From assembly GCA_022578965.1 (NCBI GenBank), contig MU400552.1:124001-188000 (forward strand): a DNA stretch of 64,000 nt, written 5' to 3'. Below are positions 24,601 through 35,301 of the stretch, piece by piece. The notes beneath the pieces are model-generated. The model was not told the DNA's origin. It saw only the letters and a program-made list of their open reading frames with translations, and ran no database searches. Numbering within the stretch: the stretch's first letter is position 1; each line of letters starts with the position of its first letter. Both the position numbers and the translations under genes were made by a program. This DNA is from Xylaria sp. FL1777. Lineage: Eukaryota; Ascomycota; Sordariomycetes; Xylariales; Xylariaceae.

Positions 24601-27600
24601 GCATTGACAATATGGTGATTCCCTCTTTTTGATCAGGATATAGACCTGCCTCAATGCTGCAAGCACCGACTTTGGCCTTGTGGAGAAGAGTGTAGTCGCC
24701 CAGGTGTAGCGAAAACATTGCTCCCAAAGGCGAAGACTGCTTAGGTGAAGGGTATATCAGCCACCCAGCGTCTCCCACTAGCTGCAAAAGGTGTTCAGGA
24801 CATAGAGGTTCCCGATCTTGGAGCTGCGAGTCGACAACAACTAGGTCATGAAGGCCAGCGCTAGCCGAAACCTCCCAATTTTCAGGCTCAACGTCCCATG
24901 TAGTTACTTGTACGCGTGGTTGTGCCAACTCAGCCATAACAACCGCCCCTTTTTCATCATTCTCTGCGGTAACGCCAATAGTGATAGTCGTGTCGTTGGG
25001 GACAGCGGCTAATATCAGATCGACGAGCGCCTTGGTAGTTGCAGTAGAATCGCGTGCGATAATGAGGACATTAGATATATGTTGTCGATGAGCGATGAGA
25101 TCGACACCGCGCCCAAGTTTCTCAATCTGACTCGAGGTATCCGGCCACAATGTGCATATATCGTCATGGCGGAGGGTCTTGATATCTGGTTTCCATGACA
25201 TGACAGAGAAAGGTTCCGGCCTTTTTGCTTCTTTCCCGTTGATATCGTCGGATACGGCTGGCAGTGCAGCTTCATACGCCGTACAGGTTAGATTCTTGAT
25301 GTCCAAAAGGAGCCTGTTGTCATTACTACTAAGCTGGACGTTAGTATTGAAGCGACGCCCCTCGAAGCCATCTGTCCACGCAACGGCGTGGCCTATGCTA
25401 CTTTCTTCGCCTATCCTTGCTGGAAATAGCGTCACTTCCTCTAGACGAGTTGGCACTACGCCCCAGGGCATCTCCTTGTGCTTCCCGGCGTTAATCGAAA
25501 TAATAATCAGCTGTAGACAGGCATCGATGCTAGTCGGGTGTATTAGGTAGCGCGATTCACCCTGCATTTCCTCGGAATAGCACTCTCGAACTATCACATC
25601 GCCCGCAGCATGGTGAAGCGTCCTGGCGGTGCGCGCGTGCCGCAATTGCTGAAACGTTTTCCCGTAATAAAATCCTACTCGATGGAAGGCATTGTACCAC
25701 CGCTGCCCCGATACGCGTTGTGTCAACACGGTCTCATCAACAGGGGCTCTGCCGCTAGATGAGAAATTCTCAAGCTCTCCAATGGCTGAGATTCTCCCGT
25801 TGCAGTGTACTGTCCACTCCCCGTCCGCTCCGGGAGACTCGACAGAAAAGGTGTACCAGTTAGACGTCGGATCGGCAGGGGACTGTAAGTTTAGGATAAC
25901 TTCTATGCCATCGTCATCGTCAGGTATCACCAGGGCTGTCCTTATGTCAACATCGCGCAGCTTGACACCTTTAAACGGCTTCCCGGATATTTCGCAGATC
26001 TGTTGTAGTGCCTCTATCGCTAGTGAGAGATGGCCCGCTGCTGGGAAAATCGCTGTACCGCCAAGCTATTTAGATAGTTTGGTTATTAAAAATGCTTACC
26101 CCAGCGATGACGATTAGGTAATTGATCAAGGGAAACTCACATTATGGTCCTTGAGCCATGGTACATCGCGCTGCCGTAGTAGGTTACGCCAACTAGCTGA
26201 CCTCTTCGACAATCCTGACACTCGGCTACCGAGGAGGTCATGACGAGGGTAAACTCGTGCCCGCTGCTCAGCGCTAGCTCGTGGCTCTGCCCAGTAGCGC
26301 TTCTCATAGTTCCATTGATACGGCGGGAGATCGACGATTAGATGCTTCGTCTTTTGTTTACGAGCATCATTTCTTATACCAACATCATTTGACATGTTGA
26401 CCTCTTCTAAATCGACTCCATGTCCAGCTACGAATAAAGAGCCTGCGACCGCTAGTAGTCGATCTGTGTCGTTCTCGTGGCGTTTCAATGACGGAAGATA
26501 AGAAACCCGAGCCCCGAAAGCCTTATTATCGAGACATATCTGTTTGAAAGGGCCGGCGAGGGCCGAGTGTGGTCCGACTTCAATCAGGTGAGTTATGGTC
26601 TCGAACTCAGAGTTCGTACCCAGTTGTTGGACAGCCGTGCTAAAGAGCACCCTGTTTCGAAGATTAGCACTCCAGTAGCCCGGTTGCAGCGACTCGGAGG
26701 AACAGTCCACGATTTTCCCGGTAACGGATGAGATCATGCATGATCGTGGACGACGCCATAGTAAGTCCTCCTCTCGAATCTGGTTAAGAGCTTTGGCCAG
26801 CATGTCATCATAAGCTATACCGACAGACGCCATATGGGGCGAGTGATACGCTCGACCTGTTGGAAGCTCTCTCGCGAAGATATTTTCAGAGATAAACTTA
26901 TCCTTAAGCTGTGAAATCGGGCCTTCCTTCCCGCTCAAGGTCACACTACTAGGCGAGTTCTCACAGGCAATGCAGACATCGTCTACAGTAAAGGGAGACA
27001 AGTACTTTTCGACCTCATCTGCTCCCAGACCCACGGCCAGCATGGATCCTGAGGGCGAGTATGCAGAAACAGCACGTCCCCTACAAGACGCGGCAAGAAT
27101 AGCCTCAGGGGCACTGATAAGCCCAGCAGCATAGGCTGCTCCAATCTCGCCGGACGAGTGCCCAACGCTCACTTCGGGCGTGATATTCCACTGCGCAAAG
27201 AGATCAACAAGTGCAATTTGGATGGCTGTGCATAGTGGCTGGGCGACATCAGCATCATGTATTCGTTTCGCACTGTCCTCATCACTGTGCAGAAGAAGTT
27301 CGGCCATGTTGAAGGATGGTTTCGGCTGAGCCTTACTCAAAATCCTGTCTAGGTGCTGTATTGTATCTAGGATGACCGGAAACTCTTGGAGAGCTACCTT
27401 TCCCATGCCGGCCCATTGTGCCTGCGGAATCGAATCATTAGTGTTTCCAACAACCTCAGACACATTGGAATTCTAGGTGCCATTTATTATACTTACTCCT
27501 TGGCCAGTGAAAAGAAATCCGATAGAAACCGGCTTCTTCAAAACAGATCCAGCTTGTGAAGCAGCCATGGCAAAAGCTTCGGGCTCCCGACCTTCTCTCG

Positions 27601-29662
27601 CCACGACATAGGCTCGATGAGGGAATTTCGTCCGCCGTAGGTTCAAGGTGTACGCCAGATCAGTGAGAAGGTATTCCCGAGCTACAGCACCGACAGCAGC
27701 AACGTTGCGGAGCAAGGTTGCCTTATTGTGTGCAGAGAAGCACAAAAGAGAGGCGTTTTTGGAAGACCTGACATCATGCATTTCTCGCCTTTTCTTGGCA
27801 TGTTGATACCAGGGATACAGAGAATCGATCGATTCGATGATAACGTGACCGTTAGCACCACCATATCCAAACGAAGAAACACTGGCCCTTCTTATCGAGA
27901 AATCACTTGGCCACGGCGCTGTGTCAGCATGCACCCTCACATTCCACTCCTTTTCTTTGACTAGATTATTTCGGGATTTGTTAGCATGTCTTTGATCTAG
28001 CTCGGGTATGTTCAAGATGCAAAGATTGGTCAAGACGACGTACTTGCTGGGTTTAAGTTCTGAAAATACGCAACTCCAGGAATCGTCGATGACTCTGTCA
28101 TTAATGCTGCCTTCATAACAGCGAAGATGCCACTCGCCGCTTCGGAATGTCCAATATTTGGCTTAACTATGCGGCCAGTTAATACCAACCGACTGTGAGA
28201 GTAACGGATACGGGATTATTACCTGCTCCGATAAAGAGAGGCTTGTTTATGGGCCTTGTATCGTTCATGGCTCGCGATATTGCCTCGACCTCAATCGGGT
28301 CGCCTACAGGCGTGCCTGTACCATGAAGTTCGGCATAAGCTGTAAGATTAGGGTCAAGATTGGCTTTTTGGTACGCCATCCTCACTACTCGCTCCTGACC
28401 CTCGATGCCAGGGTGGGTTATCCCCATCCCTTCGATTTTTCCATTGCTGTCGAGACATCTTTTAGCAAGCTTGGCATGATAGGCGGGTGCTTGAAATTGA
28501 GCACAGCTTCATCAACAAGGAGTCCAGTCTACATACGTGTTGACGGCCGTCGCGCGGACGACCCCGCGAATTGGGTCGCCATCCCGAATTGCGTCCGAAA
28601 GACGTTTCACAAATAAGGCGCCGGCCCCTTCAGCTCTACCGTAGCCGTCGGCTGAAACATCAAAAGTATGGCATGTTGACGTTGGAGACAAAACGCCTAG
28701 CTTGGCAGTGTTCATGTGTTGATCTACTGTAAGAATCAGATTGACACCACCGACGATAGCGGCGTCGCAATCCCGGTTGCGGAGGGCGTGGCACGCATTG
28801 TGGAGGGCGTAGATGGAGGAGGAGCATGCGGTATTAATCGTAAAACTGCATCGGGTTGGTCAGCGTTACGATGCCGTTTGTCAGATTCCCATTCTCCATC
28901 AAGGATCAAGGGGCGTGAGTGGAAGCAAGTCAGGGGCGTGGCGTGGCGAACCGGGATTGAGGACTCACCTCGGCCCATTCAGGTTGAATACGTTGCCAAT
29001 GCGGTTGCTAATGATGCAAGGGTCTACCCCTGTTGCTGCATAGTTATGCCGAAAATCTGGGTCACGGGTCGACATCTGTTCTATTGCAGGGGAACCCAGT
29101 CAGATTCTTTCCACGAAAATGATTTATATGAAATCGGGTGAGAAACTGACGATAATCGAATGTGAAAGACCCCACGAAGACTGCCGTGTTAGATCCAGCA
29201 ATAGATTCTAACGTAATACCCGCTGACACTAAACATTCGTATGATACCTCCAGCATCTTTCTCTGCTGCGGGTCGAGCCATTGGGCTTCAATGGGTGTTA
29301 TGTTGAAGAAGGTTGGGTCGAAGTCCTCGGGACGCCCATCCAAGAAATACCCTCCCGCGACGTTAAACGATCCTGGACGGGCGAGATTCTCATGGTAGTG
29401 GGCGTCTATGTTGAAACGAGACTTAGGCACCCTTGGTGTCTGTCCAGAGCGTTTCTCTACCAGCATTTGCCAAAATGATGAATCAGAGTCAACTCCACCA
29501 GGAAGTCGACAAGCTGTGGCCTCACTGTCAGTCTATCATCTTAAGATTGAGTTAGGGAAAGGACACATCTGAGACACGACACATACCCATTCCACAAATG
29601 GCCACGGGCTCGAGAATAGATTCTCCAAGTCCCTCATCTTGCTGTACCAAACCCGGCGACAT
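21630..29662 (-). CDS. Highly reducing type I polyketide synthase, KS-AT-DH-(psiMT)-(psiER)-KR-ACP
   Basis: Eleven exons (29662-29587, 29513-29151, 29080-28969, 28845-28537, 28446-28223, 28166-28044, 27960-27497, 27421-26141, 26065-23084, 23018-22704, 22571-21630) with introns of 56-132 bp join in frame to 2,396 residues. KS (about 17-440) has Cys191 in TACSSS, His328 in HGTGT and His368 in NIGH. AT (about 550-860) has GHSSGE with Ser646. DH (about 950-1250) has HNLGGTAIFP (His983) and HPTSIDACLQ (Asp1165). The methyltransferase region (about 1300-1480) lacks the SAM-binding glycine motif, and the enoylreductase region (about 1670-1860) lacks the NADPH glycine motif. KR has GCLGGLG (1998-2004) and Tyr2141, and ACP has GLDSM (Ser2347). 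No release domain is present. It should build an unmethylated polyene-like chain unless a trans-acting ER helps. An in-frame stop upstream fixes the start at 29662. The product is unknown. Confidence 0.92.
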
Positions 29663-32446
29663 GTCGAAGATCGGGTTCACTAACGGCTCTTGTTGAAGGA
29701 TTATCCGTCTTAGTTTCGTTCCAACTTGTCGGGTGGGCGGTCGACACTTTAATAATCAGAACCCCCTTGACGTCTTACCAGATCGGTGTCATACACTTAG
29801 ACGTCCATTACATTTCTCACCTCATCGGGGCGACCGCCAGTGGCTTCGTCTAGGGTCCCGGACTATTCACCTTGCTCATCGGCCCATTCTGACGAGTTGT
29901 GTATTATTGTATATACACTAGAGAGTTGACTTAAAACTTCACCTCAACCTCGAATAGGAATGCACCATGTCAACCACCATGATATAAGACGTAGGATCCA
30001 TGTTCTACCCATCATCTGGGCTAATTATCCTTACTATCGGTGTTGACTGCCGTTAAAGCTCCCAAGCATTAGCTTCTGGTCATAAGAAATCTCATCGGCC
30101 CTTCTCCTTCGTTTTCTTATAAGATGTCGAATATAATACCACTTTTGAATAAAGGAGGTGTTATGAATAGTAGTAGCAGACGCTACCCCTGGAGAGTAAT
30201 GAGCTGAGCGGTCAGTAATCCATATTTACCTACTTATATCCACCAGTACTTCGACTCCCTAAGCAAGAGCCTGACAGAATGGTACTGCCAAGGCAGCTAT
30301 ATCCTCCATGTCGGATGACCAGGTCCGGGTATCTGGACACTGCTGCGTAAGTAATCGTCTATGATCACGACACCCCACCAATTGATGATTACAAGTCTAT
30401 ATTCAAGGCTGTCTTGGTCGAGGCATAGCAGTGGCCGCCACAATGGAGGCGGCCGAACTGCATATGAAACTACATCAGGTCAGCACATCCAGACACCAAA
30501 TCTCGGTGGAGTCAAAAGCGACGTGTAGTGACAAGCCAGATGCTTCTCCAAAACGGGAACCCCCAACATTAATACTTTCCCCAGACTCTTTATGCGACGT
30601 TATCTCTATGCCCACGACGAACCTCACGGACCGGTTCCTGACGGGTAGTGTACGCAGTAAAAGCGAATCTACTATCGGAACTTTCGGGGACAGTTCCCTA
30701 CATAAATTGATGCTTAATATCGTTCGACATTGGCCCGGCTCTCTGGTCCGGATCCGCTTAGTGAACTAGCCCACCCTGTTTGGCGGCGACCGCATCCTAT
30801 TTGGGATATCGAAGCCCAGAAAAAGGTGTAGACCCCTACCTATATAGCATGTTCATACATACTGTGCGTCAAGGGAGGGGCGGCTCTTCACGCAGCCAAG
30901 GATCGCATATGCGGGCTGAGTAATAGTATAGGAGAAAAGGGATGGATGATAGCCGGCAGAACTCGATGCAGATATTTGCATCGTACGGCGCAGCGGTCAA
31001 GCTGTCAAATGCGGGCCCTATACGCGTGCTCGGTAGGATCGTCGCCAGGAACAAGCCCATCCGAACGTGCTGCACATGCAGTGTCATGCATCCCTTCGCA
31101 ACGTCTCTCGAAGCATGGAGTCGGTTCCGAATATCGGTACGCGGCCAAAAACACCATTCCATAACTTTCCCGTTCGAAAAAAATTTCGTCATGATTGATT
31201 TTTCTAGCTTATCGCAAACTGTCATAAGACCACCTTCTTCAAAAGGGGAAAGTGTTGTTTTGCATGATAGCAAATGTCGTCATTAGGAAATTCCGGGATG
31301 ATCGCACACCTACATATATTCATAATACACAACGAAATCCTAACATTAGTATACTCAGCACACCTCACTTCAGGGACAAACGTCATCATCCACCACTAGG
31401 ATTGGTCTCTCAACATTGCTTATAGTACCAAGTTCTCTAGATCATGAGTCACATCAATGAAATCTCTGATGCGAAGGCGAGAAGTAAATGTAGCAAGGAG
31501 GCAGCCAGCTGACCCCGACGCTGTAGGACTACGCAGTAGCCTACCATCTAGGATCACATCCCGGATCGGACAAAAACGGTTCCCACGTGTATACCACACT
31601 ACACTACGCGTGTACGCATCTGACATGGGTGCCTAGCCCCCAGGTCTTAGGACAAGCGAAATTGTATACCTCTACACGAGCGCAGGTAAAATCACCTGAG
31701 TTTAAATTAGTGTAAGAGTGTACGAATGTAGTTCTCGCTGATCACTCTCGGTGAGGGCAGCTGGGATGATGGTTAGCTAGCGTTATCAGTCCGTATTATA
31801 TCGCGAAATAGGAAGTCATTGCGAGGATTAGGAAGGTTTTACAAAGACACTTCCCTGTGAAAGTATATACTGGTATATCTATATATCTGGTCATTATAGG
31901 TCCTCACTTATACATTTAATGGTGTAACTAAGGGCTTTTACGCAGTATGTTCAATGAACACTTGTAGTAGGGACTAAAAGTTTACATGTCTCTACCTAAA
32001 CCTTACTCAATAGATACTGCTCCTTAGCAAGGTACATACAATTACATGATTCCAAGACATCATAATGCGCCTAGAATTTACACTGCCTCACTAGCAGTTT
32101 ACACAGGTTAAGCCATTAGGACGATCCAGTAACCTTAAGATTACGTAGAAGTGAGCCCACCAGATCACAGGTCTCTCGCATTAGCGCAAGACCTCAGACC
32201 GTAAACTTGTGTACATGCCGGGCGACCGGCGGGCATCGTCCCCCGGGATTGCGGATGAAACTGAGACTTCGGCCAGATAGTCAAGCCAAAACTCATTCTC
32301 GGCCATCGGTTAGCTCCCGGCTTCTCACAACTCTTTCCCACTTATCTGTAGATTGGTGTTAGGGCGTGACCGATTAGAGGGTAGAAGGTGCTAGATTCGA
32401 ATTCATGCTCCTCAAGTAACCAATTCATAGTAGCAATCATTATAAC
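29663..32446. other. PKS promoter and gene-poor AT-rich region
   Basis: About 2.8 kb. The first few hundred bases are the PKS upstream region, with a TATA-like GTATATAC at 29909-29916. Beyond 30 kb several short open frames occur (for example about 30431-30769 plus and 30869-31273 minus), but none has recognisable motifs or convincing splice structure. They may be relics of a degraded gene. A short GC-rich interrupted palindrome (ATGCC...GGCAT, 32216-32237) stands out in the AT-rich surroundings. No transcription-factor gene was found here. Confidence 0.5.
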
Positions 32447-33027
32447 CTAAGTGGATTGACCTTCTGTGCTAGATAGTGCAAGCTCCCAAAGTTCGAGGTT
32501 CATTTTGACCCCCCAGTGGTCTTGCTCCTTGCTGGTTGAGACGAGCTGAAATCCCGCGCGCTGGTACAACCTCCGAGCCCCTTCGAGCGTGCTGAAAGTC
32601 CACAAAGCAATCTTTGCATAGCCACTTTCGCGTGCGAAGAGCTTGGTCCCCAGTCCTGTGCCTCGAGCAGCAGCATCGACAAGCAGTAGCCGCAACTGCG
32701 CTGTGTTCGCCTCCTTCCTGTGCTTAAAAAGAGCGGCTGAACCTATCAGCTCAGACGTCTCAATAGACTCGGCTATGAATGCACGCTCGAGATTAGGGTC
32801 GAAGTTATCCAGGAAATCAACCGCTACGCGCGCAACATCTATCTCGAAACCCGGTCCCCAACCGAGCAATTGTTCATACTGGCGCATGCACTTAGTACCT
32901 AGTGCATAGTATTTGAGATGAGAATCTTCTTTCTTCTTACGAAAACGGCGTGCCGATTGATTATCAAGCCCATGTCACCAGGACAGTGTGTTCGGATTTT
33001 GTATGGTGGCGAAGAATCTGGGGCCAT
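32447..33027 (-). CDS. GNAT family N-acetyltransferase
   Basis: Two exons, 33027-32941 and 32890-32447, with a 50 bp intron (GTAAGA...CTAAG) encode 176 residues. The first exon reads MAPDSSPPYKIRTHCPGDMG followed by LIINRHAVF, which matches the N-terminal PGD(L/M)G...RH of a GNAT subfamily common in bacteria as the C-terminal half of MarR-GNAT fusions. Exon 2 gives FDPNLERAFIAE, then AQLRLLLVDAAARGTGLGTKL, the acetyl-CoA pyrophosphate-binding motif A (R/QxxGxG/A), and ALWTFSTLEGARRLYQRAGF, motif B. About 6-8 residues seem missing after GLGTKLF compared with the family consensus as I remember it, in the helix after motif A. The substrate is unknown. The short intron and AT-rich setting are noted. 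Activity is plausible but not certain. Confidence 0.72.
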
Positions 33028-34490
33028 TGTGTGCTAATGGCCGAGAGTTTAGTGTGGATGACTGTTCTGAAGTCCAATATAGTATGGAGGTTTTGGTTGA
33101 TTGTCAATTAGATTGACTTCTCATCGCACATATTAATGTCCTCTGTGACAACTAATTAAGAACCTACACCTTGGGACGGGCATGTCTACTGACTTGCGAG
33201 CATAGTTAGAATGACTCATTCAACCGTTTAGTTACGCCCTTTGCTCTACATCGGCCACCTACATCGGCCATTTCTCCCCGTGCGCACAGTTACTAGAATA
33301 CAAACTATGCGTACTTTGGGGGTTCTTTTTACATAGACTATAGTGAGCATTTAGTTCATCTAAGTGCTGGTGAATAAGTAGTATAGTGGGTTGGCTTAGT
33401 GGTTTAGTGGATAAATCTATTCCTCTCTTGCCATTCAGTGGCATCCTACCCTTATATGAACTTACCCTACTTATTCTCTGCGATACATTCTCTTTATTCT
33501 ATAGCTAAAATAACTCACGACAGAGAAACATGTTATATCGTTAGGACGGTATTCAGAGTTCAAGTACGTCCTTCCCATTACTATTACCTTGTTAAATCGC
33601 TACAACAGTCTGGTGTCCTAGGTTAGGTAGCTATCATGTAACTTCATCTGAATGAATCAGATCAGACCTAAGGATGGCCGTCCGCCAGCTCCTGAAACCT
33701 TTATTTCGTATGCTACGGCAGCATCATCAAGTTAAATCTCGTGCGACAAAAAGTTTCACTTCACTTTATAGACAGCCCACGTTAAGTTCCAACCCCCTAT
33801 GATTCATCGCATATATAAATATAATATTCCCGTCTCATTTCCTTCAATATTCTAAGAGATCAAAGCATCATTTGGTACCTAGCAATGTATTCATTAATCC
33901 ATAGTTGTAGCTTTTGCGTAGCGCTGAAGTTGAGTTCTACTGCGTAAAGTAAGCTATAATAAGGGATATTCACATCGCCCTTGTACAAGGAGATTAGCTA
34001 AATTTACACTTTGTAGTATATTGACAAACTACTCAATCCACTAAGACGCAATGTAAATCTAGTTATGATAAAATTTTGCGATTTACCCTCTTAAACGTAC
34101 AATCTAACGAATTTCTAAGTAATATCTACCGAGGGCCATCAAGGGGCTAAGCAACGCATTCCAGCCGCACACTTCTAACCCTATCTTAAGTTAACTCACT
34201 AGTTACACGCCTAAAATCATTAATTCTCACTAGATAAAATGCAGCTAATTCCTGTTTAAAGAGAATTTGATCTTTGGAATAGAACAGAACAGATGTGGTC
34301 TTCTGTCATTTCATGTAATAGTCACTAATTATCAACTAATGCTTCTCTTGGGCAAGACATGCAGCTGTGTTTTAGGTGCTACAATAATTTCAAATCGTAG
34401 AAATAATCTTGTTAGTCTACAATAAACCACTGATTTAAAAGCTGTAACTTAACTTATCTGAACTAAACTATGCTGACTTTGTTTTTCTAC
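33028..34490. other. Gene-free AT-rich stretch
   Basis: About 1.46 kb, strongly AT-rich, with stops in all frames throughout and TATA-like runs (for example TATATAAATATAATATT near 33815). I see no coding region, tRNA or terminal repeats. The composition is that of decayed or repeat-derived DNA, but no parent element can be recognised. Confidence 0.5.
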
Positions 34491-34949
34491 CTAGCGTTGC
34501 CCGGGAGGCGGCCTTACTAACTCTCTGAGTGAAGCTATCGTGGCCCCAACATTAGGGTGTAAGAAGAGGTAGTCTGCAGAAGATAAGCGCAGAAACCTAT
34601 ACTCCCACCCCCTCCAGACACGCATGCCAACGATCTCCTCAATTTGAGGCGTAGCTGGCAATATAAATACACGGATTTTGACCGATTCACCTACATTGTT
34701 GACGACGGCTGACATTTGAAAGTCAAAATCATCTTCTGGGATATCTATTCCGAGGGAACTTGCTCCGATGCGCCGTGCACAGTCGACAGCTTTCTCACCC
34801 GGTTGAAGACTGCGATAGGGGATACTGTAGGCTAGGGTGCTATCCTGTGGCTCCGTTCGAACAAGCAATTGAACCTGGCCAGAACGCTCCCTTCGGTAGA
34901 ATAGAAGGCTTACGGCAGTCAAAGATTCAGAACTGGTGTTGGTTGACAT
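34491..34949 (-). CDS. Nudix-like protein, probably catalytically inactive
   Basis: Single exon, 152 residues, starting MSTNTSSESLTAVSLLFYRR. The N-terminal strand pattern (TAVSLLFYRR...VQLLVRTEP) and the following IPYRSLQPGEKAVDCARRIG resemble the Nudix fold around its signature box, which is GxxxxxExxxxxxxREUxEExGU in active enzymes. Here the position of the box is occupied by PGEKAVDCARRIGASSLGI, where the REUxEE glutamates are absent. Metal-dependent pyrophosphohydrolase activity is therefore unlikely. Similar degenerate Nudix-like proteins exist in fungi as uncharacterised genes. A TATA-like element (35072-35082) sits about 125 bp upstream in the right orientation. It lies tandem behind the acyl-CoA carboxylase alpha gene. 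The fold assignment is tentative. An unknown small protein is the alternative. Confidence 0.5.
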   Translation of the reverse strand: MSTNTSSESLTAVSLLFYRRERSGQVQLLVRTEPQDSTLAYSIPYRSLQPGEKAVDCARRIGASSLGIDIPEDDFDFQMSAVVNNVGESVKIRVFILPATPQIEEIVGMRVWRGWEYRFLRLSSADYLFLHPNVGATIASLRELVRPPPGQR

Positions 34950-35301
34950 TTTGAGAAAAGATGCTGTTGGGTTCGGGAATGGGTGTGTAAGAACTGAGTT
35001 TAATTTGTTGAAGTGGGTGGATTCTGGGGATAAGAAGGTATTGGTAAAATTACGCTTTTGAAAGCGAATGCGGATATATATAATAGTGGAAGAACAATAC
35101 GTTTGTATTGTGGTTTATTATACAGCTACATTATTGAGAAACAAAGAACTTGTATTGTTTATTGAGTTTAAAATTAGCGTTAGAACTAGGATAGCATCTA
35201 CGATGGAGATGAACAGACTGAGTGATTCTATGAACTTGGGTTTAGGGCATTTGGGATTTCTTTTCTATTTGCAGCGACATCTAAATATGTTATTCCTAAA
35301 A

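Noticed and set aside
30431..31286. Possible small genes between PKS and GNAT
   Set aside because: No recognisable motifs, atypical composition and no convincing splice structure. They are kept only as possible relics.
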